A DNA stretch of 64,000 nt. It comes from Devosia crocina (GTDB lineage: Bacteria; Pseudomonadota; Alphaproteobacteria; Rhizobiales; Devosiaceae). The DNA is taken from positions 1,674,001 to 1,738,000 of the forward strand of contig NZ_FPCK01000001.1 in assembly GCF_900116545.1 (NCBI RefSeq). Reading direction: 5' to 3'. The number at the start of each line of letters is the position of its first letter. Position 1 is the stretch's first letter. A program made the translations under genes and the position numbers. Below are positions 20,006-29,580 of this stretch, piece after piece. The notes beneath the pieces were generated by a model. The model worked only from the letters and a program-made list of their open reading frames with translations, had not been told where the DNA came from and searched no databases.

Positions 20006-20776
20006 TTAGTTGACAGCTTCGCCTTCGCTCGGAAGATCTTCGCCCGGAGCTTCTGCAGCAGCACCGAGATCAGCACCAAGTGCGCTTGAAGAACGGCCGA
20101 TACCATCGAGGGCAGCGCGCGAGATCAGCGAGACATAGAGCTCGAGAGCGCGGCTGGCGTCGTCATTGCCGGGGATGGCATAATCGACGACGTCGGGATC
20201 GCAGTTGGTGTCGACGATAGCAACGACCGGAATGCCCAGACGACGGGCTTCCTTGATGGCGTTGGCTTCCTTGTTGGTGTCGATCACGAAGAGGAGCGAG
20301 GGAACGTTGCCCATGTCCTTGATGCCGCCCAGGTCGCGCTCAAGACGCTCCTGCTCGCGGGACATCATCAGGCGCTCTTTCTTGGTGCGCAGGTTGAGGT
20401 CTTCTTCGCTCATCGATTCCAGTTCGCGCAGGCGCGCGATGGAGTTCGAGATCGTCTGCCAGTTGGTGAGCGTGCCGCCCAGCCAACGGGAATTGACGTA
20501 GTACTGAGCCGACTGCTTGGCAGCTTCAGCAACGAGGGGAGCGGCCTGGCGCTTGGTGCCGACGAAAAGCACGCGACCGCCATCGGCTACGGTGTCGGAC
20601 ACGAGCTGCAGGGCGCGGCTGAGGGCCGGCACAGTCTGGCTCAGGTCGAGAATGTGGATGTCGTTGCGAACGCCGAAAATATAGCGTTCCATCTTCGGGT
20701 TCCAGCGGTGCTTCTGGTGGCCGAAGTGCACGCCGGCTTCGAGAAGCTGACGCATGGAGAATTCTGGCAGAGCCAT
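20006..20776 (-). CDS. rpsB: 30S ribosomal protein S2
   Basis: 256 residues. Family hallmarks: [22 protein letters not shown] at the start, [27 protein letters not shown] and [22 protein letters not shown]. It is the head gene of the rpsB-tsf-pyrH-frr cluster and is preceded by a leader of about 125 nt with a credible sigma-70-type promoter. S2 commonly autoregulates its own operon. Confidence 0.98.
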   Translation of the reverse strand: MALPEFSMRQLLEAGVHFGHQKHRWNPKMERYIFGVRNDIHILDLSQTVPALSRALQLVSDTVADGGRVLFVGTKRQAAPLVAEAAKQSAQYYVNSRWLGGTLTNWQTISNSIARLRELESMSEEDLNLRTKKERLMMSREQERLERDLGGIKDMGNVPSLLFVIDTNKEANAIKEARRLGIPVVAIVDTNCDPDVVDYAIPGNDDASRALELYVSLISRAALDGIGRSSSALGADLGAAAEAPGEDLPSEGEAVN

Positions 20777-20806
20777 TGGATAAATCCTTTACCGGTTGAT
20801 ACCTCC

Positions 20807-20868
20807 ACGAAGCCTTGCGGCGGTTGCCCGCCACCGGATGGCGCTCCCCTTGGGAAAGCCTGCTTCGT
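20807..20868 (-). promoter_or_regulatory. Structured 5' leader of rpsB, possible S2 autoregulatory element
   Basis: Within the rpsB leader, GCTTCGT (20862-20868) and ACGAAGC (20807-20813) can pair over about 48 bases that are themselves GC-rich and foldable (CGGTTGCCCGCCACCGG). The closing stem lies about 30 bases before the rpsB start. Its role as an S2 binding site is inference from ribosomal-operon biology. Confidence 0.35.
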
Positions 20869-20907
20869 GTGTGAGATCGCGCCAGCTAGAGTGCCGGACG
20901 CGTGGGC

Positions 20908-20936
20908 GATATAAGCGAAAGCCGTTCGGAGCGCAA
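20908..20936 (-). promoter_or_regulatory. Probable rpsB promoter
   Basis: On the minus strand, TTGCGC (20931-20936) and TATATC (20908-20913) are separated by exactly 17 bases. The -10 ends 132 bases upstream of the rpsB ATG, leaving a leader of about 125 nt. Confidence 0.5.
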
Positions 20937-21206
20937 CCCACGCCGTAGCCCTGCCCGGTCATGATCACAGGACAACTCACGAAAGCGTCAGTGAACCACA
21001 CCTGGCGGGACGCATTGGTCAATCATAGACCCGCGCCGAGACGCGGGGGCAAGGGTGAAAGCCCCTGAGCGGGGGAGGATGGGCTCCGGGCTCGCCTCCT
21101 CCGCGTTCGAATCGGCTGATGAAGCTGGTTAGCCCCTACTCTGCCCCCGCTCTCCTAGACCCCTCATTCCCCGGCTTGTTCGAGCAATCCAGTTTGCTGC
21201 GGATGG

Positions 21207-21229
21207 ACCACCGGGACAAGTCCGGTGGT
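21207..21229. repeat. Palindrome downstream of dnaE
   Basis: ACCACCGG (21207-21214) and CCGGTGGT (21222-21229) around GACAAGT. It resembles the short GGACAAGTCC-centred palindromes scattered between genes in many alphaproteobacteria. No T-run follows on either strand, so it is not a canonical terminator, though it lies 34 bases after the dnaE stop. Confidence 0.45.
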
Positions 21230-21263
21230 GAAGAGGAAAAAGGAAACAGAGCCCAACCTAGCG

Positions 21264-24200
21264 CTAGTTGAACCGCACGTCGGTGATGCCGTCCAAGGCC
21301 TTGATACCGCCGGCGACTTCGGCCGAGACGGCGTATTTGCCGGGCAACGCGATCTCGTACTCCTTGGCACCGGCGTCACGAATGACGACGAAGCTCACCG
21401 TGCCATTGCCGCCGCGCTTGAGCTGGGCGCTGACAGGCCCGAGAGCCTTGGCGTCGGCGGTGAATATGGTCAGCTGGCGATCGATGCTTTCAGCTGCGCC
21501 TTCAATGGGCTTGGCGCCGTTGAGCATGAGGCTAATGCCTTCTGCACGCTCCTGAGCGCCGACTTCGAGGATCACCGAGTTGCCCGGTTGCAGGATCGAG
21601 CCGAACTGGGTGATCTGCTCGGAAAACGCGATCACTTCGAACGTGCCGCTCTGATCGGAGAGGCTCAGGATCATCATCGGCGTGCCTTTTCGCGTCCGCC
21701 TGTCGTTACGCGAGGCGATGGTGCCGGCAAGCCGGCCGGCCGAGGCGCCATCCTTGACCGCACGCTCGAAATCGCCCCAGCGCTGAACGCGCAGCCGTTC
21801 GAAGAGATCCGCATAGGCATCGAGCGGATGCGCCGATAGGTGGAAGCCGATGGCGGAGAGTTCACGATCAGCCCGCTCGGTGGAATTCCAGGCGGGGACG
21901 CCGGTGGGCAGGCGGAAGGGTTCGGGTTCGCTCGAGGCAAACATGTTCCATTGCCCCTCGTTGCGTTCGGTGGTCAGCGCCTGGGCGGTGCCCATAACCT
22001 GATCCATCGCCGCAAAGGCAACCTCCCGGCGCGGCACAAGGGCGTCGAAGGCTCCGGCATTGACCAGCGTTTCAAGCGTGCGCTTGTTGATCGCCTTAGG
22101 ATCGACGCGGCGGGCGAAGTCACCGAGATCCTTGAACGGCTCGTTGCCGCGGACCTCGACGATGTGCTCGGCAACGGCACGGCCGACACCCTTGACCGCC
22201 GAGAGGCCATAATGGATCCGGTCGTTCTTGACCGAAAACACGACTTCTGATGCGTTAACACAAGGAGCGACGACCTCGATGCCCTTTTTGCCGGCCTCCC
22301 GCCGGAAGTCGGAGAGCTTGTCCGTCTGCGCCATGTCGAGCGTCATCGAGGCCGCATAGAATTCGTGCGGGTAGTGCTGCTTGAGATAGGCCGTCTGGTA
22401 GGACACCCAGGCATAGGCGGCGGCGTGGCTCTTGTTAAAGCCATAATTGGCGAACTTGGCGAGAAGGTCGAAAATCTGGTCGGCAAGCGCTTCGCTGACG
22501 CCCTGGGGCCCTGACCCCTCGCGGAAACGGATGCGCTGATTGTCCATCTCCGCCTTGATCTTCTTGCCCATGGCGCGCCGCAGCATGTCGGCTTCGCCCA
22601 ACGAATAGCCTGACAGAAGCTGGGCGATCTGCATCACCTGCTCCTGATAGACGATGATGCCATAGGTTTCGTCGAGCACCTGGCTGAGCTTGGGGTGAGG
22701 ATATTCCACCTCTTCGCGGCCGTGCTTTCGGTCGATGAAGCTTGGGATGTTGTCCATCGGACCAGGCCGATAGAGGGCGTTCATGGCGATGAGATCTTCG
22801 ATGCGGTCCGGCTTGAGATCCATCAAGGCCCGGCGCATGCCGGCGGATTCAAACTGGAAGATGCCGTAGGTATCGCCGCGAGCGTAGAGATTATAGGTGG
22901 CCGCATCGTCGATGGGGATCGCGTCGATATCGAGTTCGATGCCGCGCTGGGCTACCATGCGCACAGCATATTGGATGGTCGTCAGCGTCTTGAGGCCGAG
23001 AAAGTCGAATTTGACGAGGCCCGCAGGCTCAACCCATTTAAGATTGTACTGCGTCACCGGCATTTCGGAGCGCGGGTCGCGGTAAAGCGGCAGCAGTTCC
23101 TGAAGTGGCCGATCGCCGATGACGATGCCGGCGGCGTGGGTGGAGGCGTGACGGAACAGGCCCTCAAGCGACTTGGCGATTTCAACGAGCTGGGCAACCG
23201 TCTCGTCATCCTCGGTCATCTGCTTGAACTGGGGCACCTCAGCCATGGTCCGCTCGATCGACCAGGGATCGGCCGGGTTGGCCGGCACAAGCTTACAGAT
23301 CCGGTCGACCTGGCCATAAGGCATCTGGAGGACGCGGCCGACGTCGCGCAGCACGGCGCGAGCCTGGAGCGTACCGAAAGTAATGATCTGGGCGACCTGC
23401 TGGGCGCCGTATTTCTGCACCACGTATTCGATGACTTCCTCGCGCCGATCCTGGCAGAAGTCGATATCGAAGTCGGGCATCGACACGCGTTCGGGATTGA
23501 GGAAGCGTTCGAACAGGAGGTTGTAGCGTAGCGGATCTAGGTCGGTGATTGTGGTGGAATAGGCCACAAGCGATCCGGCCCCTGAGCCGCGACCCGGACC
23601 CACCGGAATACCCTGCGCCTTGGACCACTGGATGAAATCGGCCACGATCAAAAAGTAGCCTGGGAATTTCATCTTCTCGATGACGTTCAGCTCGAAATCG
23701 AGCCGCTCGCGATACTCCTCTTCGGTCTTGCCGGGGCCAGGGCCGTGGGCGGCGAGACGAGCATCGAGCCCCTTGACCGAAATTTCTCGCAAGGCAGCAG
23801 CTTCTGCGGCGACAACCTCGTCTTCGGTCGCGTGCGAGCCGGCGGCGAATTTGGGCAGAATCGGACCGCGAGTTCGCGGCCGGAACGCGACGCGCTTGGC
23901 AATTTCGATGGTTGAATCAAGCGCCTCGGGGAGATCCGAGAACAGCTCGATCATCTCCGCGCGGGTCTTGAAATAATACTGGTCGTTGAGCTTGCGGCGC
24001 TCGGTCTGGACCAGAACAGAACTGCCCGCGATCGCCAGCAGCGCATCATGCGCTTCATATTCCTTGGCGGTCTTGAAATAGGGCTCGTTGGTCGCAACGA
24101 TGGGTATGCCCTTGCGGTAGGCATAGTCGACGAGACGGGGCTCGACGGAGGCTTCCTGGGCCCGGCCATGGCGCTGCAGCTCGATATAGAAGCGGTCGCC

Positions 24201-24719
24201 GAACAGATCGGCAAGGCGATCGAGGCGCCTGATGGCATTGCCGTCCTGACCATGGGCAAAGGGCATGTCGATGGCGCCTTCAGGACCGCCAGAAAGGCAG
24301 ATCATGCCCGAGAGCGCATCCGGGGTCAGCCAATCGAGATGGGCGCGCGCTAGGCCGTTCTCGCCTTCCATATAGGCGCGGGAAACGAGGCGCGAGAGAT
24401 TGGCGAAGCCTTCCTCCGATTGCGCCATCATGACGACGCTGGATTTGCCCGACCAGGCGACATGGCCACGTTCACTGACGCGCTCTTCGGCTGCGGCAAA
24501 ATCGATGGCGAGTTCAACGCCGATCAGCGGCTGGATGCCCTTCTTGGTCGCCTTTTCGGAAAATTCGAGCGCGCCGAAAAGATTGCCGGTATCGGCGATT
24601 CCCAGTGCAGGCTGAGCATCGGCTGCTGCCAGCTTGAGAATGTTTTCGAGCTGCAACGCGCCCTCAAGGAGCGAAAAAGCCGAGTGAACGTGAAGGTGGA
24701 TAAAGCCGGGGCCGCGCAT
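21264..24719 (-). CDS. dnaE: DNA polymerase III alpha subunit
   Basis: 1151 residues, the size of DnaE1. It opens with the PHP domain (FIHLHVHSAFSLLEGAL). Palm catalytic aspartates are in PDFDIDFCQDRREEV, followed by fingers, a beta-clamp-proximal helix-hairpin-helix region (about 800-880) and an OB fold (LAGTIASRNDRRTRKG, about 1000). It is the replicative polymerase, not the DnaE2/ImuC type, judged by length and the full PHP region. The ATG is preceded by a GGAGA site. A 32-codon SOS-controlled ORF lies 74 bases upstream on the same strand. Confidence 0.97.
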   Translation of the reverse strand: MRGPGFIHLHVHSAFSLLEGALQLENILKLAAADAQPALGIADTGNLFGALEFSEKATKKGIQPLIGVELAIDFAAAEERVSERGHVAWSGKSSVVMMAQSEEGFANLSRLVSRAYMEGENGLARAHLDWLTPDALSGMICLSGGPEGAIDMPFAHGQDGNAIRRLDRLADLFGDRFYIELQRHGRAQEASVEPRLVDYAYRKGIPIVATNEPYFKTAKEYEAHDALLAIAGSSVLVQTERRKLNDQYYFKTRAEMIELFSDLPEALDSTIEIAKRVAFRPRTRGPILPKFAAGSHATEDEVVAAEAAALREISVKGLDARLAAHGPGPGKTEEEYRERLDFELNVIEKMKFPGYFLIVADFIQWSKAQGIPVGPGRGSGAGSLVAYSTTITDLDPLRYNLLFERFLNPERVSMPDFDIDFCQDRREEVIEYVVQKYGAQQVAQIITFGTLQARAVLRDVGRVLQMPYGQVDRICKLVPANPADPWSIERTMAEVPQFKQMTEDDETVAQLVEIAKSLEGLFRHASTHAAGIVIGDRPLQELLPLYRDPRSEMPVTQYNLKWVEPAGLVKFDFLGLKTLTTIQYAVRMVAQRGIELDIDAIPIDDAATYNLYARGDTYGIFQFESAGMRRALMDLKPDRIEDLIAMNALYRPGPMDNIPSFIDRKHGREEVEYPHPKLSQVLDETYGIIVYQEQVMQIAQLLSGYSLGEADMLRRAMGKKIKAEMDNQRIRFREGSGPQGVSEALADQIFDLLAKFANYGFNKSHAAAYAWVSYQTAYLKQHYPHEFYAASMTLDMAQTDKLSDFRREAGKKGIEVVAPCVNASEVVFSVKNDRIHYGLSAVKGVGRAVAEHIVEVRGNEPFKDLGDFARRVDPKAINKRTLETLVNAGAFDALVPRREVAFAAMDQVMGTAQALTTERNEGQWNMFASSEPEPFRLPTGVPAWNSTERADRELSAIGFHLSAHPLDAYADLFERLRVQRWGDFERAVKDGASAGRLAGTIASRNDRRTRKGTPMMILSLSDQSGTFEVIAFSEQITQFGSILQPGNSVILEVGAQERAEGISLMLNGAKPIEGAAESIDRQLTIFTADAKALGPVSAQLKRGGNGTVSFVVIRDAGAKEYEIALPGKYAVSAEVAGGIKALDGITDVRFN

Positions 24720-24793
24720 ATCAGTCTCCTGCCTTCCAGCATTAGCGGCTGAGGGAACGAGGTCAAATCACCCTGCCCTCAATCCACAGGCGA

Positions 24794-24892
24794 TCAGACA
24801 AGGTGAGCCAGAACATCCATCCAAGTGAGCGCACCGATGGTAAAGGCACCGAGGGTCACGAAGGCAGCGAGGTCCTTGACGAAGTCGAGCAT
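24794..24892 (-). CDS. 32-residue single-pass membrane protein, candidate SidA-like SOS-induced peptide
   Basis: ATG 24892 to TGA 24794-24796, with GGGAG 6 bases upstream of the ATG. The product starts MLDFVKDLAAF, continues with a hydrophobic run TLGAFTIGALTW (about 13-24) and ends VLAHLV: one membrane helix with a short charged N-terminus. A GTTC-N7-GTTC SOS box lies 35 bases upstream inside a plausible promoter. A short, LexA-controlled, single-pass inner-membrane protein matches the description of Caulobacter SidA (29 residues), which blocks division by acting on the FtsW/FtsN divisome. I see no clear sequence match from memory, so the functional link is inference. Translation initiation and operator are read directly. 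Confidence 0.65.
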   Translation of the reverse strand: MLDFVKDLAAFVTLGAFTIGALTWMDVLAHLV

Positions 24893-24921
24893 GGTTGTCT
24901 CCCGTGTTTCTCTGTTTGTTC

Positions 24922-24950
24922 TTATATGTTCGGCTTTCGTTCTCGTCCAG
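24922..24950 (-). promoter_or_regulatory. Promoter of the 32-residue SOS peptide
   Basis: Minus-strand CTGGAC (24945-24950), close to the alphaproteobacterial -35 CTTGAC, and ATATAA (24922-24927) with a 17-base spacer. The SOS box occupies the spacer and touches both elements, the expected geometry for LexA repression. The predicted 5' UTR is about 25 nt. Confidence 0.5.
24928..24942. promoter_or_regulatory. SOS box (LexA operator) upstream of the 32-residue peptide
   Basis: The + strand reads GTTCGGCTTTCGTTC, i.e. GTTC-N7-GTTC, exactly the direct-repeat operator established for alphaproteobacterial LexA. The only other perfect intergenic copy I found is upstream of umuD. Confidence 0.8.
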
Positions 24951-25118
24951 CAAAACGACGGGGAAAGCGGGGACAGGGTTAACGCGTTAGGAGATCGTTA
25001 GCGTGTGGGGGTGCGGGGACCCGTGAATGCGATGGCTAGCCAAGCTTTTAGGCGTGGTTGTACGCGCCACGAAAGAGGCTGTGCATTTGCTGTTGGTTCC
25101 GAGAAAGCAAGTAAGACC

Positions 25119-25242
25119 CCTCACCCTGACCCTCTCCCCATAGGGGCGAGGGGACGCAGGAACCATGGGTTCGGCGCGGACCAGACCAACGCAATCTCGC
25201 CCATCGTCCCCTCGCCCCTCTGGGAAGAGGGTCAGGGTGAGG
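25119..25242. repeat. 124-bp inverted repeat element with 37-nt arms
   Basis: Arms 25119-25155 and 25206-25242 are reverse complements at 35 of 37 positions by eye, outer core CCTCACCCTGACCCTCT and inner core AGGGGCGAGGGGAC, enclosing 50 bases. It looks like a dispersed palindromic intergenic element of the kind common in GC-rich proteobacteria. No ORF or transposase is associated with it. Its RNA would form a very stable hairpin. Confidence 0.85.
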
Positions 25243-25410
25243 CGTATCTGCCTGCGAGAAGCACCAGTCCGGCCAGAAATAGACGCATCGAATCGCCCCC
25301 GTGGAGGCACGATCATCGCCGAATGGAAATGGCGCGAAGGTTGATTGCCGCCCTCGCCTTGTCTTCCCCGAACGAAAAACAAGGTTGAAGCGGCGATGGC
25401 GTGCCCAACG

Positions 25411-26089
<679 letters not shown>

Positions 26090-26097
<8 letters not shown>

Positions 26098-27466
26098 AAC
26101 GCAGCGCCTCGACGGGGTCATATTGGGCGGCGCGCCAGGCCGGATAGAGCGTGGCAAGGAAGCTCAGGGCAAGAGCGAGCACGACGACGACGGTGACTTC
26201 GGTCGGGTCAGTCTTGCTCGGCAGAGCCGAGAGGAAGAAGACCTCCGGGGGAAACAGCGCCACACCAAGAGTGTTGGAGATCGTCGCGCGCAGGGTTTCC
26301 GCGTTGGCGGCGACAATGAGGCCGAGAACAAGGCCAGTCAGCGTGCCGATGACACCGATGGTGGTGCCCGTGATCGAGAAAATGCGCATAATTGCGCCTC
26401 GGGTAGCGCCCATGGTGCGCAGCACGGCGATGTCCTTGCTCTTGTCCTTCACCAGCATGACAAGGCTCGAGATGATGTTGAACGCGGCGACGAGAATGAT
26501 CATCGACAGGATGGTGAACATCACGACGCGCTCGACCTGAAGCGCGGAAAAGAAGGTCTCGTTGCGCTGCTGCCAATCGGTGAGGATAAAGGGGCGGATA
26601 TCGGTACGCGTTGCGAGGCGCTCGCGCATCTGGCCTACGGCATCGGGGTTGTGGATGAAGATTTCTGCCGCCGTGGCCCGATAAATGCGTTCATAGGCAG
26701 CGTCGATCTCTTCGTCCGACGCCATGGGGTCGAGCTGGTCCATACCGGGCTTGAGGACGTCGTCGTAAAGCTTGAAATAGTCCTGGGCTGCCTGAAGCGG
26801 CATATACATGAAGAGGCTGTCGAACTCGACCATGCCAAGGTTGAAGATGGTGCGGACCGGGTACGACCTGATCTGGGGCGTCGAGCCGAAGGGGGTCATC
26901 GCGCCGCTGTCGGGATTGATGATCTGCACCTGATCGCCAAGGCCGACGCCGAGCGTCTGTGCCAGGCGGTAGCCGATGGCGATGCCGTCGTTTTCGTCCC
27001 AGCTGTCGAAACCGCCCTGCTCTGCCGAATTGTAAAGGAGCGGCAGTTTTTCGAGATTTTCGGCATCCATGCCGCGCACGGAAACGCCGGTCGAGCCGCC
27101 ACGGCCGGAGGCGAGCACCTGGCCCTCGGCGAAATAAACGGCAAAATCGACGCCCTCGGTTTCCTCGAGCGTCGCGATGGCTTCCTTGTAGTCGGTGAAC
27201 TGGCTTTCGATGGGAAAGGCCGTAAAGTGGCCGTTGAGCCCCAGTATCTTGGTCAGAAGCTCGGCGCGAAAGCCGTTCATCACCGACATGACGACGATCA
27301 GGGTAGCGACGCCAATGGCAACGCCTACCATGGTGAGGCTGGCGATCACCGAGATAAACGCCTCCTTACGCCGTGCGCGCAGATAGCGCGCAGCAATCAT
27401 CCATTCAAACCGGGAAAACGGCCGGGTGGACCGGCCGGCCGGGGCCTGCTGCGCGCTGGTGCTCAA
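26090..27466 (-). CDS. lolC: Lipoprotein-releasing system permease, LolC/LolE family
   Basis: 458 residues. The N-terminal membrane helix follows [24 protein letters not shown] large periplasmic MacB-like domain spans about 60-280, and three C-terminal helices contain the FtsX-type [20 protein letters not shown] motif. Only one permease gene is present, so the transporter is probably a LolF-type homodimer as in many alphaproteobacteria. It overlaps proS by 4 bases. Confidence 0.92.
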
Positions 27467-28812
27467 ATGTCGTTCATCCGCTGCGGTTCGATCAGGCTTC
27501 TTACGCGCTCGACCACATTGGCGAGCGGCAGCGTCTCGCGCTCGCCAGTCTTACGATGTTTGATTTCAACTTCGCCCGTTTTGAGGCCACGGGGGCCCAA
27601 AATGATCTGGTAGGGAATACCCACAAGATCGGCCGTGGCAAATTTCGAACCGGCGGGCTGATCGCGATCATCGTAGAGCATGTCGAGACCGGCGGCGGTC
27701 AACTCGCCGTAGAGCTTGTCGCAGGCAGCGTCCGTATCAGCATCGCCTGCCTTGAGGTTGATCAGGACAGCTTCAAAGGGCGCGACGGAGACCGGCCAAA
27801 CGATACCGTTTTCGTCGTGGCTGGCTTCAATGATGGCAGGAACGACACGGGTCAGGCCGATGCCGTATGAGCCCATGTGAACCACGGTTTCCTTGCCGTC
27901 ATTGCCGGTGACCGAGGCCTTCATCGGTTCGGAATACTTGGTGCCGAAATAGAAGATGTGGCCGACCTCGATACCGCGGGCAGAGACGCGCTTGTCTTCG
28001 GGAACGGCGGCTTCGTATTCGGCGTGGTCAACCATCTCCTCGGTGGCGGCGTAGAGCGAGGTCCAATCGTTGAAGATGGGCTTCAAGTCACCGCGGAAGT
28101 CGACATTCTTGGGCGGGATGGGCTTCTCAAGAAGATCACGATGGCAGAAGACCTGGCTTTCGCCGGTCTCGGCCAGAATAATCCACTCGTGACTGAGATC
28201 GCCACCGATGGGGCCGGTATCGGCGCGCATGGGAATAGCGGTGAGACCCATGCGGGCATAGGTGCGCAAGTAAGCGACGAACATCCGCTCGTAAGCCTTT
28301 ACGGCAGAATCCTTATCCAGATCGAAGGAGTAAGCGTCCTTCATCAGGAATTCGCGGCTGCGCATGGTGCCGAAGCGGGGACGCACTTCGTCGCGGAACT
28401 TCCACTGAATGTGGTAAAGGTTGAGCGGCAAGTCCTTGTAGGACTTCACATAGGTCCGGAAAATGTCGGTGATCATTTCCTCATTGGTCGGGCCATAGAG
28501 GAATTCGCGCTCATGCCGGTCCTCGATGCGCAGCATTTCCTTGCCATAGGCATCGTAGCGGCCCGATTCGCGCCAGAGATCGGCGGACTGTATGGTGGGC
28601 ATCAGGAGTTCGATCGCGCCGGAGCGGTTCTGCTCCTCTTCGATGATGCGCTGCACCTTCATCAGCACCTTGTAGCCAAGCGGCAGCCAGGAATAGAGGC
28701 CGGAGGCCTGCTGGCGGATCATGCCGGCTCGCAGCATCAAGCGATGCGAAACGATCTCGGCCTCCTTGGGCACATCCCGCAGAACCGGCAGGAAATAGCG
28801 GGAAAGGCGCAT
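27463..28812 (-). CDS. proS: Prolyl-tRNA synthetase (short alphaproteobacterial form)
   Basis: 449 residues from ATG 28812 ([20 protein letters not shown]). Class II motif 2 is in [21 protein letters not shown] and motif 3 in [14 protein letters not shown]. The editing (INS) domain of the long bacterial form is missing, which is normal for the roughly 440-residue alphaproteobacterial enzyme. It charges tRNA-Pro. Co-directional with, and overlapping, lolC. Confidence 0.96.
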   Translation of the reverse strand: MRLSRYFLPVLRDVPKEAEIVSHRLMLRAGMIRQQASGLYSWLPLGYKVLMKVQRIIEEEQNRSGAIELLMPTIQSADLWRESGRYDAYGKEMLRIEDRHEREFLYGPTNEEMITDIFRTYVKSYKDLPLNLYHIQWKFRDEVRPRFGTMRSREFLMKDAYSFDLDKDSAVKAYERMFVAYLRTYARMGLTAIPMRADTGPIGGDLSHEWIILAETGESQVFCHRDLLEKPIPPKNVDFRGDLKPIFNDWTSLYAATEEMVDHAEYEAAVPEDKRVSARGIEVGHIFYFGTKYSEPMKASVTGNDGKETVVHMGSYGIGLTRVVPAIIEASHDENGIVWPVSVAPFEAVLINLKAGDADTDAACDKLYGELTAAGLDMLYDDRDQPAGSKFATADLVGIPYQIILGPRGLKTGEVEIKHRKTGERETLPLANVVERVRSLIEPQRMNDI

Positions 28813-29264
28813 GGCAACTCCGAAATTCTGGTTTGGCGCACAGGACGAGGGAGGAAAATGCCCGAGGGTTCTTCGGTCCCCTGCCCTGATCGACTCGTAG
28901 GATTTGTTGATGCCCACTCAAACCTCAACCGTCCATACGTTTCAAGCATGCATGCTATGCAGAATCTGCGTGACAGGTCGAAAAACTGTTGTTACGTTCT
29001 GGCCACAACAAACGAAAGCGGTCCAACCGCTGCAAATCGACAGTGTCAAGGGAGGAGCGTTGGCCGCCGCTCGCAAAGCGTGCCTAAGACCAACGTATTG
29101 TCGATTCAACTCACCAAAGCAGGGCCTCGGCCCTGCTTTTTTATTTGTGGCGAAAGCCCTAATGGCAGAATTTGAAGGTTTGATGACATGCTCGGCTGCC
29201 CGCAAAGTTTTGCCGGGGACAGGCAAGCCGGGTGCTCGCCAGACCGGAACTGGCGCACGCGCCT
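28813..29264. other. 452-base intergenic region upstream of proS, with a plus-strand terminator
   Basis: It contains a 12-base palindrome AGCATGCATGCT (28945-28956), a small AGCGG/CCGCT hairpin (29017-29031) and a strong plus-strand intrinsic terminator (29116-29145), with no recognised gene before it. Open frames in this stretch show no family resemblance. Confidence 0.55.
29116..29145 (+). terminator. Orphan intrinsic terminator, plus strand
   Basis: AAAGCAGGGCC / GGCCCTGCTTT around a TC loop, followed by TTTATTT, which gives an unbroken run of six T. All nearby genes are on the minus strand, so the T-run points to an unlisted plus-strand transcript. On the minus strand only three T follow, so it may also weakly end the rnj operon. 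Confidence 0.75.
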
Positions 29265-29519
29265 CTAACGGTTCCAGTAGTGGTGGAGCGTCTCGTTGGT
29301 GAGACCCCAGAGCAGCAGGGCGGTGAAGAGCACCGACAGAATGCTGGCGAGGATCATCTTGTAAACGAGGCGCGGCGCGACAGGCGAACCAGGATCGCCA
29401 CCGGCAACCAGAGTTGTCGATTCTTCTTCGTGGTGGCTTTTGTTGCCGATGGGCAAGACCGCCACAAAGGTGAGCCACCAGACCACAAAGAAAACGGCGA
29501 TGATCGATCCGTACTGCAT
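29265..29519 (-). CDS. DUF1467-family small membrane protein
   Basis: 84 residues from ATG 29519 (MQYGSIIAVFFVVWWLTFVA); a TTG six codons upstream is a less likely start. Two membrane helices (about 5-22 and 55-75) flank a polar loop with the HHEEES cluster. The length, the WWLTFVAVLPIG stretch and the place between RNase J and proS fit the DUF1467 family of Hyphomicrobiales. The function is unknown. Confidence 0.8.
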   Translation of the reverse strand: MQYGSIIAVFFVVWWLTFVAVLPIGNKSHHEEESTTLVAGGDPGSPVAPRLVYKMILASILSVLFTALLLWGLTNETLHHYWNR

Positions 29520-29580
29520 GGCGACACCTAAACCCAAGTGGAGGCGGCGCGACAGGTGCTAATGTGTCGCGCCGGACTGC

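Larger units (their letters stand above)
20777..21263. other. 487-base intergenic region upstream of rpsB: promoter, leader and a dispersed-type palindrome
   Basis: It holds the rpsB promoter and leader (20777-20936) and a palindrome at 21207-21229. I see no tRNA, rRNA or credible ORF. The stretch 20940-21200 shows nothing recognisable on either strand. Confidence 0.6.
24893..25410. other. 518-base intergenic region between the SOS peptide and lolD
   Basis: It contains the SOS box and promoter (24922-24950), the large inverted repeat at 25119-25242 and the region past the lolD stop. The remaining stretches (24960-25110 and 25250-25400) show no convincing gene. ORFs here overlap the repeat and have no ribosome-binding sites. 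Confidence 0.6.

Noticed and set aside
25005..25388. Overlapping plus and minus ORFs of about 130 codons over the inverted repeat
   Set aside because: They are created by the repeat arms, lack ribosome-binding sites and have no family features.
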